A stretch of DNA of 64,000 bases from Paenibacillus sp. FSL R5-0490 (GTDB lineage: Bacteria > Bacillota > Bacilli > Bacillales > Cytobacillaceae). The notes beneath the pieces were generated by a model. That model ran no database searches, was not told the DNA's origin, and was given only the letters and a program-made list of their open reading frames with translations. The position numbers and the translations under genes were made by a program. How positions within the stretch are numbered: position 1 is the stretch's first letter; every line of letters begins with the position of its first letter. Below are positions 26,201 through 33,536 of the stretch, piece after piece. Where the stretch lies: positions 62,001 to 126,000 of the forward strand of contig NZ_MRTQ01000012.1 in NCBI RefSeq assembly GCF_001956215.1, written 5' to 3'.

Positions 26201-26389
26201 GCCGCCTTCCTGTTTCTGCACTTCTTGCATGATATCCCCGGCAAGTGTGGATGAATATTCTTCAGGCACAGTAATCTGCCCTTTATCACGGACCAGATCT
26301 GTCATGTTTGGTGCTGCCATAAACAAGCCGGCAGCCACTGCGATCCAGACGACAATGACAAGCCATTTTCTTTTAATAATTGAATACAC
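23261..26389 (-). CDS. ydgH: MMPL/RND-family efflux transporter (YdgH-like)
   Basis: Large membrane exporter of 1042 residues. It has an N-terminal helix, a six-helix MMPL bundle (about 180-370, including FGIGTDYCILLLSRFKEEL), a second bundle near the C-terminus (about 870-1030, including ALGVDYSIFLMDRFNEYR). Between them lies an extracellular insert of roughly 320 residues built of Gly-Leu heptad-like units (ISDGLNEASSEL, LEQVSEGLGSAQ, LQQLIDGIEA). The insert is like the coiled-coil region of YhgE/Pip proteins. The MarR gene upstream and the pairing recall B. subtilis ydgJ-ydgH. Substrate unknown. Confidence 0.85.
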   Translation of the reverse strand: MYSIIKRKWLVIVVWIAVAAGLFMAAPNMTDLVRDKGQITVPEEYSSTLAGDIMQEVQKQEGGGDETQIALVFHNDKKLTGEEIKEAEKAIRILEDRSSELGITEVLSHFNEESLKDQLVSEDGKSILASVNVSWNDREPAELSEELYSAIDDAKVDHYYTSEWLINEDLMNSSQEGLKKTEGITVVFILVVLLLVFRSVVAPIIPLLTVGFTYLASQSIVAFLVDRLDFPISNYTQIFLVAILFGIGTDYCILLLSRFKEELSYNESTADAIVATYRNAGRTVFFSGLAVMIGFAAIGFSQFILYQSAAAVAIGVAILLIALFTIVPFFMAVLGQKIFWPSKKSAEHGESKLWGTVGRFSLARPFLALLIVAAVCVPFLVTYDGELSYNSLEEIGGDVNSIKAFNAIADSFGPGESMPTQIVLKNDEEMDSAEYVGLAEKISREVEKVDLVDTVRSVTRPTGEPIEDFFVAKQAETLEEGLGEGKNGLNKISDGLNEASSELSKSEPELQDATKGINDLISGTNEIKSGLGEIQTNLAKIEDGIRQGSAGSDQIKDGLEKSKAGAEELLAGYQQLLVGYQSAEEAIPSLMAGYTEIQTNLNQLSDGIKQANDALFGYVETKDPELAQDPQYQAIKGQVAGLQQQLPKVSEGINAANRGLTQLQNGLAKANKNFGTAISGQKELASGLQQLIDGIEAQQAGLNQLADGQGQIVNNFPKLTNGLAGINGGQEQLLAGFGDLGGQISQLTDGLGQSADGLEQVSEGLGSAQNYLAGLSNSDNMDGFYLPPEVLEDEEFAQVFDVYLSEDRKVMTMDVVLEANPYSNEAINQVDEIKEAVERATKGTKLENAIVAVGGITSTNADLSTMSDQDYSRTVVLMLLGISIILVFLFRSIIMPIYLIGSLILTYYTSMAMNEAIFVNLLGYTGISWAVPFFAFVILVALGVDYSIFLMDRFNEYRDLSIADAMLLSMKKMGTVIISAAVILGGTFAAMMPSGMLSLLQIASIVLIGLMLYALVVLPLFIPVMVKNFGQANWWPFKRNAN

Positions 26390-26465
26390 TATTTTATCCC
26401 CCGCTTTGTTTTCTGATAAAGTGAAAGCTCAATCATCGGAAACTTTCCCCCGCTGATTGTTAGTC

Positions 26466-26915
26466 TTACTGCCCGGTAGACTGTGATAGTACTTTATCCA
26501 ATTTTTCAAAGGTTTCAATGAACTGCTGGATTTCAGCCTGATCAAATCTGTTTATCAGTGACTCTACAAGATTATGAATCTTTTCTTCTGCTTTGACGTA
26601 CAGCTCATTTCCCTTTTCGGTAAGTGTCAGATAGACTACCCTGCGATCATTTTCATCACGTGTCCGTTGAATCAGACCCTTTTCCCACATGCGCGTAATC
26701 ATTGCGGTGATCGCACTCTTTTTTACATCAAACACTTCCGCAAGCTCTGACGAAGTACAGGAACCTGCCTGATTTATGTACCTCAGAGTAAAATGCTGAT
26801 CATTGGTCAGATCGCTGCCAATCTGATTTTTTACAAGTGACGCAGCCTTTTTCTCAACAGAAAAAGAAACGGCAATATACCGGTCGACCAAATCCTTAAT
26901 GTCTGGCACACTCAC
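26466..26915 (-). CDS. ydgJ: MarR-family repressor (YdgJ-like)
   Basis: Winged-helix dimeric regulator of 149 residues. The recognition region is CTSSELAEVFDVKKSAITAMITRM and the wing contains RTRDENDRRVVYLTLTEKG, the conserved DxRxxxLxLT pattern of MarR proteins. It is immediately upstream of and co-directional with the MMPL gene (about 75 nt gap), as in B. subtilis ydgJ-ydgH, and probably represses both. A perfect palindrome lies about 50 bp upstream of its start. Confidence 0.88.
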   Translation of the reverse strand: MSVPDIKDLVDRYIAVSFSVEKKAASLVKNQIGSDLTNDQHFTLRYINQAGSCTSSELAEVFDVKKSAITAMITRMWEKGLIQRTRDENDRRVVYLTLTEKGNELYVKAEEKIHNLVESLINRFDQAEIQQFIETFEKLDKVLSQSTGQ

Positions 26916-26967
26916 TTATATATTCACCTCACAGTGTGATTATTCTATCGTTTAACTGTTCAACTAC

Positions 26968-26987
26968 TTAACTATTAACGTAGTTAA
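26968..26987. promoter_or_regulatory. Candidate MarR operator
   Basis: TTAACTA-TTAACG-TAGTTAA is a perfect 7+7 inverted repeat of a size usual for MarR operators. Related half-sites (TTTAACTGTT, CAACTACTTAA) lie directly beside it at 26951-26970. Confidence 0.6.
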
Positions 26988-27146
26988 CTTTAATATAGGG
27001 AAGGATTGTTGTCAATTTAACTTTATCAACTGGAATAAAATAAAGTTTACCTTGCTCATTTGCGATAACAGCGAAGTTTTTCTAATTCATTGAGTTTGAA
27101 CTTATCGGCGAAACTAAAAAAAGACCCCATCTCTGGAGCCTTGTCC

Positions 27147-27782
27147 TTAAAATTCGATTTTAATCTTTTCTGCATCTTCAATCTTGTTCTTATCACCACC
27201 AAACACGTCGCTGGTAGTTATTTCAATACTTTTCAGATCCGATTTTTCAATAATAAAGCCAACATTGCCGGCTTTGGTTTCGTTAGGCTCCATTTCTTCG
27301 TTAAGCCCATCAAGATAAATATCTTTCTCCCAGGTTATTTGCTCGCCTTCGCTTGTTTCCAGGATGGCTGCCGGGGCAAAATTCACTTTTTGATCAGAGG
27401 TGTTCTTTATTTGCACAAAAACCTTAACAAAATCGAATTCCTCGTCATGGGTCAAGGTGTGAAAATAGTCTACCAGACTGTAGTCAGGCTTCAGATGCAT
27501 CACTTTGGCATCAGTTATTTTCATTTCGATTGGGCCAATCTTATAATTTCCGTCTACAGTTTTTGCTTTTTTTAACGTGATTTCACCTTTTTCATCTATG
27601 TGAGTCTTCCCTTCTTTCCACAGCTGCCGGTCGTCCGGAACCTGAGGGTTTGGGGCATAATTTTTCACCGTTTCGTTTTCCGCCGGAACTTCTGCCTTAA
27701 CCTCAGCAGGCTGTTCCGGGGAATTTGAGCAGCCGAACAGGACAATGGATAAGAGAGTAATCATTGTAATTAGTTTTTTCAT
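27147..27782 (-). CDS. Secreted lipoprotein, DUF4352-like
   Basis: A 211-residue lipoprotein with lipobox LFGC (cysteine 18) and an acidic Pro/Glu-rich linker. The C-terminal beta domain resembles DUF4352/telokin-like folds (FVKVFVQIKNTSDQKVNFAPAAILETSEGEQ; NETKAGNVGFIIEK). Such domains are common in Gram-positive surface proteins and have no fixed function. ATG 27782 has a GGGGGAT SD. Monocistronic. Confidence 0.75.
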   Translation of the reverse strand: MKKLITMITLLSIVLFGCSNSPEQPAEVKAEVPAENETVKNYAPNPQVPDDRQLWKEGKTHIDEKGEITLKKAKTVDGNYKIGPIEMKITDAKVMHLKPDYSLVDYFHTLTHDEEFDFVKVFVQIKNTSDQKVNFAPAAILETSEGEQITWEKDIYLDGLNEEMEPNETKAGNVGFIIEKSDLKSIEITTSDVFGGDKNKIEDAEKIKIEF

Positions 27783-27849
27783 GATGATCCCCCTTCAGTT
27801 GGTGTAAAAAAGTTCCCGCTGCATTCCGAAAGCAGCGGGAGATAAAAAT

Positions 27850-29226
27850 TTATTTATCTTCAATCTTTACTTTAGACTTTAATATCTCAAAGATCAGTTT
27901 AGCCTGGTCAGTATTCTCAATTTGCCCTGCAAATCGGTCGCTGGCTGGGCCAAATGCGTAGACAGGCACATCTTCACCTGTATGTCCTCCTGTTGTCCAG
28001 CCCGTATGGGAGCGCTGGTTGAAAATTTCTTCAATGGCATTATCGATGTCAGATGCCTTTTTTGTTTCAGCAGCTTTTTTAACAGATTGAATTTCTTCTT
28101 CTTTTAAATCAAGATCAATATATTCCTTTAACGTTTCTTCCACACCGGCTCCATTGGCAATTTCCTGAGCCATGAAATCTGGTGTGCGCTTCGCTGCTTT
28201 AACTGGCTCGCTGAACCAGTTGTAGTTGCCATCTGAACCGATGGAATAGCCGCCAGTTGAATGATCGGCAGTTGCCACAACAAGGGTGTGCTTGTCCTTC
28301 TTGGCAAACTCGATCGCTGCTTTGAATGCTTTCTCGAAGTCTTCCATTTCACTCATTGCGCTGACGATGTCATTATCATGGCCTGCCCAGTCTACCTGAC
28401 TTCCTTCTATCATCAGGAAGAAGCCGTCTTTATCTTTGTTCAAACGCTCGATTGCAGAAGCAGTCATATCTTTCAATGAAGGTGTGTCTTCTGTGCGGTC
28501 AATCATTTTTGGCATTCCGCGTTCTGCAAACAGACCAAGGACTTGTTCATTTTTATCTGCCAATAATTCTTTACGGTCTGTTACATAGCTGTAACCGTCC
28601 TTCTTGAATTCCGCCGCGATGTTTCTGTCTTTGCGGACAAGCAGATCAGTTCCTCCGCCAAGAAGAACATCTACTTTGTGCTTGCCATTGATAAGTTCAT
28701 CATAATAATCATCGGCAATGGCATTCATATTTTGCCGGCTTTCGTCATGCGACCCGAATGAGGCAGGAGTGGCATGCGTAATTTCTGATGTAGCTACAAG
28801 ACCAGTCGCTTTTCCTTGCTCTTTCGCTGCTTCCAAAACTGTTCTTACCTCAGAACCGTCATTATCAACAGCAATGGCATTGTTATATGTTTTAATACCC
28901 GCAGACATCGCTGTCGCTGCAGAGGCAGAGTCAGTTACATTTTGTTCAGGATCTTCAGGGTAAGTCATTTGCTGGCCAACCAAATATTTATCTAACTCAG
29001 TACGTTCAACAAATTTTGTGGTGGGATCGTCTTTTAAATAGCGGAATGCAGACGTGTATGATACGCCCATCCCGTCGCCGATAAGAAAAATAACATTTTT
29101 GATTTCTCTTTTATCTGATTGTCCTTTAGCTTCTGTTTGCTGTACTGAACCCATAAGTCCGCCAAACGCAACTGCAGAAGCAGCAAGGATTGGAAGCGTC
29201 TTTTTTGTAAATTTCTTATATTTCAT
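27850..29226 (-). CDS. phoA: Secreted alkaline phosphatase (PhoA/PhoB family)
   Basis: Extracellular phosphomonoesterase of 458 residues used to scavenge phosphate. A signal peptide (positively charged start, then PILAASAVAFGGLMG) leads to the metalloenzyme core: NVIFLIGDGMG (metal aspartate), the nucleophile serine in TDSASAATAMSAG, EGSQVDWAGHDND, ATADHSTGG and HTGWTTGGHTGEDVPVYAFGP. These are the usual two-zinc-one-magnesium ligands. A five-repeat Pho box lies just upstream. PhoA versus PhoB paralogue cannot be decided. Confidence 0.93.
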   Translation of the reverse strand: MKYKKFTKKTLPILAASAVAFGGLMGSVQQTEAKGQSDKREIKNVIFLIGDGMGVSYTSAFRYLKDDPTTKFVERTELDKYLVGQQMTYPEDPEQNVTDSASAATAMSAGIKTYNNAIAVDNDGSEVRTVLEAAKEQGKATGLVATSEITHATPASFGSHDESRQNMNAIADDYYDELINGKHKVDVLLGGGTDLLVRKDRNIAAEFKKDGYSYVTDRKELLADKNEQVLGLFAERGMPKMIDRTEDTPSLKDMTASAIERLNKDKDGFFLMIEGSQVDWAGHDNDIVSAMSEMEDFEKAFKAAIEFAKKDKHTLVVATADHSTGGYSIGSDGNYNWFSEPVKAAKRTPDFMAQEIANGAGVEETLKEYIDLDLKEEEIQSVKKAAETKKASDIDNAIEEIFNQRSHTGWTTGGHTGEDVPVYAFGPASDRFAGQIENTDQAKLIFEILKSKVKIEDK

Positions 29227-29259
29227 TCTATGAACCTCCCTTTGTTAACCTACACGAGT

Positions 29260-29323
29260 AGTATAGAATCCTAATGTAAATGAGAGATTAATAGAATGTA
29301 AAAATGAATTAACACTTATGTAA
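29260..29323 (-). promoter_or_regulatory. PhoP-activated promoter: five Pho-box repeats plus -10
   Basis: On the minus strand, hexamers TTACAT, TTAATT, TTACAT, TAATCT and TTACAT begin at exactly 11-bp steps between 29323 and 29274, matching the TTHAYA direct repeats bound by PhoP dimers. TATACT at 29265-29260 is the likely -10, and the gene starts 34 nt further on. Confidence 0.8.
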
Positions 29324-29396
29324 AGATGCTTTTTTTGCTTCCACAAATATTTTTATGTAAAATTCATACAAAGAGATAGTCGAAGGAGAGATTTCA

Positions 29397-29936
29397 ATGA
29401 AAGTATTGGCTTTGCTGGGCAGTACCAGAGAAAATGGGAACTCAGAGTATTTGGCAAAGAGGATTGTGGAAGGGACTGATTACACCCTGGTAAAATTAGC
29501 AGACCTGCATATCGAACCAATTGTGGATAAAAGGCATGCAGATGGCGGCTTTACAACGGTTAATGACGACTATGAACAATTAGTGAAACACATGCTGACA
29601 CATGATGTTTTCGTATTCGCCACCCCTTTATATTGGTATGGAATGAGCGGCCCCATGAAGGATTTCTTTGATCGCTGGTCACAGTATCTAAGGGATGAGC
29701 GCTTTAATCTGAAAGAAGAGCTGGCAAAGAAGAAAGCTTACGTTGTTATTACCGGCGGCAGCAGTGCGAAAGTAAAAGGACTTCCTCTTGTTCAGCAATT
29801 TCAATACATTTTTGATTTTGTCGGGATGGAATTTGCGGACTATATCATCGGGAGCGGAGTAAAGCCGGGAGAAGTTAAAGAGGACACTCTTGCTTTAGCG
29901 AAGGCCGACCAGTGGAATACACTATTGTCAAAATAA
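29397..29936 (+). CDS. ywqN: NAD(P)H-dependent FMN reductase, flavodoxin-like (YwqN-like)
   Basis: Flavoprotein of 179 residues with the NADPH-dependent FMN reductase signature. It has the N-terminal phosphate loop GSTRENGNSEYLA (about residues 8-20), VFATPLYWYGMSGPMKDFFDRW (about 73-94) and VVITGGSSAKVKG. Sequence and length closely recall B. subtilis YwqN. AAGGAGAG precedes the ATG. It is divergent from phoA but its own upstream region has no Pho repeats in its orientation. A bidirectional terminator follows. Confidence 0.85.
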   Translation: MKVLALLGSTRENGNSEYLAKRIVEGTDYTLVKLADLHIEPIVDKRHADGGFTTVNDDYEQLVKHMLTHDVFVFATPLYWYGMSGPMKDFFDRWSQYLRDERFNLKEELAKKKAYVVITGGSSAKVKGLPLVQQFQYIFDFVGMEFADYIIGSGVKPGEVKEDTLALAKADQWNTLLSK

Positions 29937-29969
29937 AAAGGCGGACTCTCATGGTTCCGCCTTTTTTAC
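29935..29969. terminator. Bidirectional terminator between ywqN and mscS
   Basis: Stem AAAAGGCGGA / TCCGCCTTTT with a T run, shared by converging genes. Confidence 0.88.
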
Positions 29970-29972
29970 TTA

Positions 29973-31073
29973 TCATGATTCCTGTCTCACCCTGGAATCT
30001 TTTTTCAGCTGATTTTCCCCATCAGGGTCTAAATACAACTTCCTGCTTGGCATAGCAACATAAACACGCTCATTTTCAAGAATGTCCATGATCTCAAAAT
30101 TGATTTCTTCCTTAATTTTAAGGAATTCTCCCCAATTTGTTGTTTTAGTGAAGAAATAAAGGAAGATATCGAGCCCATTTTCTTTGTAGTCGTCAAAAGT
30201 AACAAGAATGGTTTCCGGATGAATATCCGGATGATTTTTTAACAGATACTCGATCTGCCCGACGACATTGGCCATTTGATCTTTGGTTGTATCATGGGTA
30301 ACACGCAGTCTAAAGCTGATCTGTCTTTTTCCCATCTTGCTCCAGTTGGTAATGGATTCATTTGCTAAAGTTGCATTAGGAACAGTAACAAGCGCCTGGG
30401 CGAATGTTCTTACTCTCGTGCTTCGGAAAGAAATATCTTCTACGGTTCCCTCGACACTTGGCGTCATTATCCAATCACCAATCGTGAACGGCTTTTCTGT
30501 TATAATGACGAAGCCGCCTAACAAGTTGCCCAGTACGTCCTTAGCGGCAAAAGCAATGGCAACTCCGCCTAACCCGAGTCCCGCCACAAAACCATTCACA
30601 TCATAGTTAAATTCTTGAGCAACAATGCTGATGCTAATTGCCACAAGCACGAATCTCAATGCCTTAGAAATGAAAGGAATGAGAATATCATCAATTTCCA
30701 GATCGTACTTAACTTTTAGGCTTGTGAAAAGGGCTGAAGATGCCGATGCCATATTGTACAAGCCCCATGTGAGCATGATAATGACAGATGCTCTAATAAT
30801 ATCCAGGAACAGTGAATTATGCTGATTCAGATAAGGAAAATAACCAACAGAAACATAGATTCCTATAATAATGAATAAAAACTGAATCGGCTTTTGGAAT
30901 GAAACAAATACGTGTGAGAAAAAGTCATTTGGGGCTTTTCTGCTAAGCCTTAATAATAGTGTAAATACATATTTGGCAAAAAGCTTCCGAAAAATTAAAA
31001 ACAGCAGGAAAATTCCAATTGATATTCCCAAGTCCACTAATATATCTTCTCTCATGTAAGTCTCCCAGAACAT
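29973..31073 (-). CDS. Small-conductance mechanosensitive channel, MscS family
   Basis: Osmotic safety valve of about 366 residues: four or five helices, then the pore helix TM3 with glycine/alanine packing (VAGLGLGGVAIAFAAKDVLGNLLGG), the beta domain (FTIGDWIMTPSVEGTVEDISFRSTRVRTF) and a C-terminal alpha-beta domain. ATG 31073 (MFWETYMRED) is used because AAGGAGG sits eight nt before it; the frame to 31106 runs through that SD. Similar to YhdY/YkuT of B. subtilis. Confidence 0.88.
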   Translation of the reverse strand: MFWETYMREDILVDLGISIGIFLLFLIFRKLFAKYVFTLLLRLSRKAPNDFFSHVFVSFQKPIQFLFIIIGIYVSVGYFPYLNQHNSLFLDIIRASVIIMLTWGLYNMASASSALFTSLKVKYDLEIDDILIPFISKALRFVLVAISISIVAQEFNYDVNGFVAGLGLGGVAIAFAAKDVLGNLLGGFVIITEKPFTIGDWIMTPSVEGTVEDISFRSTRVRTFAQALVTVPNATLANESITNWSKMGKRQISFRLRVTHDTTKDQMANVVGQIEYLLKNHPDIHPETILVTFDDYKENGLDIFLYFFTKTTNWGEFLKIKEEINFEIMDILENERVYVAMPSRKLYLDPDGENQLKKDSRVRQES

Positions 31074-31173
31074 ATGAATAACCTCCTTGATGCTATTTGT
31101 TATCATAACATAATTCTGTAAGACAGGTTATCATACGATATTCCCTAAAAAACGCATTGGAAAAACCTTCTCT

Positions 31174-31542
31174 TCATCCGAGGAGCATTCCCAGTTCAAT
31201 ACCGAGAAAAGCCAAAAGAATTCCTCCGCCATAGCTCAATATATTATATAGAATAAACTCCTTTTTCCTTTTATCCATGTGCAGCTGTATCGCTTCCAGC
31301 TTAAAGGTAGAAAAAGTAGTGAAAGCCCCCATAAATCCTGTGCCAAGCAGCATTATAAGGCTGCCTTTTATCCCTGAGCCCACCATGATTCCGAGAAAGA
31401 GTGAACCCATTAAATTAATGATGAGCGTGGCAGCAGGGAAAACCGACACCAACCTTTTACTAATAAACTGACTGACCCAAAGCCGGGAAATCGCTCCAAA
31501 GAAACCGCCTATCCCCACTAGAAGAATATGAAATGAACTCAT
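31174..31542 (-). CDS. crcB: Fluoride channel FluC/CrcB, second subunit
   Basis: A 122-residue four-helix membrane protein of the Fluc fluoride channel family. Conserved elements are GGFFGAISR near the N-terminus, the helix-2 NLMGSLFLG asparagine, and GFMGAFTTFSTF with the phenylalanine box and central sodium-site break. It overlaps the upstream crcB by four nt (ATGA), so the pair is probably co-translated and may form a heterodimer, as in other Bacilli. Confidence 0.92.
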   Translation of the reverse strand: MSSFHILLVGIGGFFGAISRLWVSQFISKRLVSVFPAATLIINLMGSLFLGIMVGSGIKGSLIMLLGTGFMGAFTTFSTFKLEAIQLHMDKRKKEFILYNILSYGGGILLAFLGIELGMLLG

Positions 31543-31916
31543 CCCGTTTCTTCTCCTTTCCTGACCCTAAAACCCAATCGGCTCATCCATAATCCGCCAA
31601 TGATGCTGGCTGCGATATACAAAACGGCCAGGGCTGTTTTTCCATCGAGAAAGAGTGCTGCCGTTTCAACGCTTAATGTTGAAAAGGTGGTAAAGGATCC
31701 CACAAAACCAGTTCCGAGTGCTGTTTTTATATGAGCCGACAAAGAAAAACGAACCATCAGCCCCGTCGTCAGCCAAGCCAGGAGAAAACTTCCCAGAAGA
31801 TTAACCGTCAAAGTGGCAAAAGGAAAAACAGCATTTTCCTGAAAAAGAAAAACACCAATGCTATAACGTAATGCGGCACCTAAAAACCCTGCTGCGCCAA
31901 CCAGTATATAAACCAT
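31539..31916 (-). CDS. crcB: Fluoride channel FluC/CrcB, first subunit
   Basis: A 125-residue fluoride channel subunit with GAAGFLGAALRY, NLLGSFLLAWL and GFVGSFTTFSTLSVET, the expected helix-break and Phe-box region. Four hydrophobic helices are evident. It is the first gene of the pair and directly follows a fluoride riboswitch, so expression is expected to rise with intracellular fluoride. Confidence 0.92.
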   Translation of the reverse strand: MVYILVGAAGFLGAALRYSIGVFLFQENAVFPFATLTVNLLGSFLLAWLTTGLMVRFSLSAHIKTALGTGFVGSFTTFSTLSVETAALFLDGKTALAVLYIAASIIGGLWMSRLGFRVRKGEETG

Positions 31917-31950
31917 CCAGACCCCTCCATTTCCCTTAGTTTACCCAAAA

Positions 31951-32031
31951 CAAAAAGACTCCTGCCAGTTACCACAAAACTGACAGGAGTCATTAGCCAA
32001 AAGGCGGTTAAAGGTGAACTCCATCACCTAA
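31951..32031 (-). promoter_or_regulatory. Fluoride riboswitch (crcB motif) with intrinsic terminator
   Basis: On the minus strand the aptamer reads AGGTGATGGAGTTCACCT, then AACCGCCTTTTGGC, then TAATGACTCCT: the conserved GGxGAUGGxGUUC..CC, AACCGCC and UGACUCCU elements of the crcB motif. The last element also forms the 5' arm of a long hairpin (GACTCCTGTCAGTT / AACTGGCAGGAGTC, 31956-31990) followed by TTTTT, so fluoride binding can control termination ahead of the crcB pair. Confidence 0.92.
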
Positions 32032-32095
32032 TTAGACGTATCTTTACTAACACTATAAAACATATTAACAAGGATTAAAAGACCTTTATCCTAAT

Positions 32096-32533
32096 TCAGT
32101 AAGAATTCCCCTTTTTTATAAACAGCAAAGAAAGCAGCAGACCATATAACAGATGGCCAAGAAGCCAGAAAAATAGGGCAGGTAAAGATGTAAGTTCAGG
32201 GGTTCGATCGGATAATGCAGTTGTCGGATAAAGCAGAACTCCTATGGAAAAGGTGATGAATAATGTACGGACGATGATTCGGGTCCTGTTCCAGCGGTAT
32301 TTTTTTATTATTAATAATAAGCTGATTGCCACTATAACTGAAATGATCAGATGAAATCCAAATTCGATTAATTCGGGAAAATAATAGTTTTTTAAAATCG
32401 GAAAGTAATCCACATTTAATAGCAATGTGTACACTTTTATTCCAGTGGATATCTCAATCATTTTCAAGAATAACCCCAGAAAAATTCCAGATAGCAATCC
32501 TGTAAATGCACCCAATACCCAAAGTCTCCGCAT
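32096..32533 (-). CDS. Hypothetical four-helix membrane protein
   Basis: Not recognised. From ATG 32533 (MRRLWVLGAF) it is 145 residues with about four hydrophobic helices (LGAFTGLLSGIFLGLFL, FGFHLIISVIVAISLLLII, TLFITFSIGVLLYPTTA, ALFFWLLGHLLYGLLLSLLF) and a short polar tail. AAGGATAGGA lies before this ATG; an upstream TTG at 32569 and an ATG at 32551 are alternatives. It is the third gene after TetR and the SinI-like gene, possibly co-transcribed. Confidence 0.65.
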   Translation of the reverse strand: MRRLWVLGAFTGLLSGIFLGLFLKMIEISTGIKVYTLLLNVDYFPILKNYYFPELIEFGFHLIISVIVAISLLLIIKKYRWNRTRIIVRTLFITFSIGVLLYPTTALSDRTPELTSLPALFFWLLGHLLYGLLLSLLFIKKGNSY

Positions 32534-32574
32534 TGATCCTATCCTTCCCATTAATCGCAGGATAATCAAGCTAT

Positions 32575-32724
32575 TTATGATTTTTCCTGAATCCTGCCTT
32601 TATTAGACCCACTTTTGGATTGTTTAATAAAGTCCTGTATTTCCTCAATTGTTAACCCCAGCTGTTTGGCTGTCAATATGAGCTCTACCCATTCTTTATC
32701 AATTTTCCCCTCACAGGTTTCCAT
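32575..32724 (-). CDS. SinI-family anti-repressor-like small protein
   Basis: A 49-codon gene. The core DKEWVELILTAKQLGLTIEE followed by IQDFIKQSK matches the SinI/Sin dimerisation helix-hook (B. subtilis SinI: EWVELMVEAKEANISPEEIRKYL). In B. subtilis this peptide binds SinR and releases biofilm genes. No sinR is nearby; the gene sits 46 nt after a TetR gene in the same direction. ATG 32724 has GGAGAG 11 nt upstream; a GTG at 32736 is an alternative start. Family assignment is strong, partner unknown. Confidence 0.75.
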   Translation of the reverse strand: METCEGKIDKEWVELILTAKQLGLTIEEIQDFIKQSKSGSNKGRIQEKS

Positions 32725-32770
32725 TCCCTTTTCCACTCTCCCGTAAAGATTCTGTTCCCCTAAGAAGTCT

Positions 32771-33376
32771 TCATTGATTGCTGCTTTTATTAATCATTCC
32801 ATAAAGGAATAAATGGACAACTTCTTTTGCTAAATCTTCTGGAGCCTTTATCCCTTTAAATAATCTGGTTAATGTCAGGCGTTCAATAATCCCCGTCAGA
32901 CTCTCTGCGACAGTTCCCATATCAATATCTTCCCTGAAGTATCCTGCCTGCTGCTCTGACAAGAGGTTGGATTCAATTTGACCAGCAAGTATCTCCTTAA
33001 ATTCGTCGGCATCCGAAGCCATAAAAAATCCGATGCGGGTTAAATTTTGGTTTTCCATAAAAAATTTAAAAATAGCAGATAGGCCTGAGGTTATTCGTTC
33101 AGGAAGTGCAGGTAAATCAAGGCCTGATTCCACACGGCTATTGGACGTAAGTTCGGAAAGCCGGGTACGAAACAAATCGACCAGTTCTCGGAAAATTGCG
33201 TCTTTACTTTCAAAGTACAGGTAAAACGATGGCTGTGTCAAACCTGCCCTTTTCACAATATCGCTGATTTTTGTATGAAAATAGCCTTTCTGCGCAAATT
33301 CCTCCGCGGCAACTTCAAGAAGCAATGCGCGGCTCTGCTCCCCGCTGGCTCCTATTTTCCGTCCTCTGTGCCCCAT
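32771..33376 (-). CDS. TetR/AcrR-family transcriptional regulator
   Basis: A 201-residue regulator. The N-terminal HTH reads RALLLEVAAEEFAQKGYFHTKISDIVKRAGLTQPSFYLYFESKDAI in the usual TetR layout (residues about 17-62), followed by a helical ligand-binding domain. ATG 33376 (MGHRGRK) is preferred to 33397 on the basis of CGGAG about nine nt upstream and family length. Target genes unknown; the SinI-like gene and a membrane protein follow in the same direction. Confidence 0.85.
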   Translation of the reverse strand: MGHRGRKIGASGEQSRALLLEVAAEEFAQKGYFHTKISDIVKRAGLTQPSFYLYFESKDAIFRELVDLFRTRLSELTSNSRVESGLDLPALPERITSGLSAIFKFFMENQNLTRIGFFMASDADEFKEILAGQIESNLLSEQQAGYFREDIDMGTVAESLTGIIERLTLTRLFKGIKAPEDLAKEVVHLFLYGMINKSSNQ

Positions 33377-33536
33377 AAATAACAGCTCCGTCTGCATTAT
33401 ATTACTCAGAAGTATTATCTACCATCACTATTGGGAAAGTCAACCAATTATCTGAATTTTTTATTAATAAACAGAGAAAGTTATGTTATACTCAAAAAGG
33501 GAACGTACATTCTTATTTTACACTGGGGGATGGGAA

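Noticed and set aside
27090-27575. A 161-codon plus-strand frame
   Set aside because: It is antisense to the DUF4352-like lipoprotein, whose signal peptide and SD make that strand the coding one.
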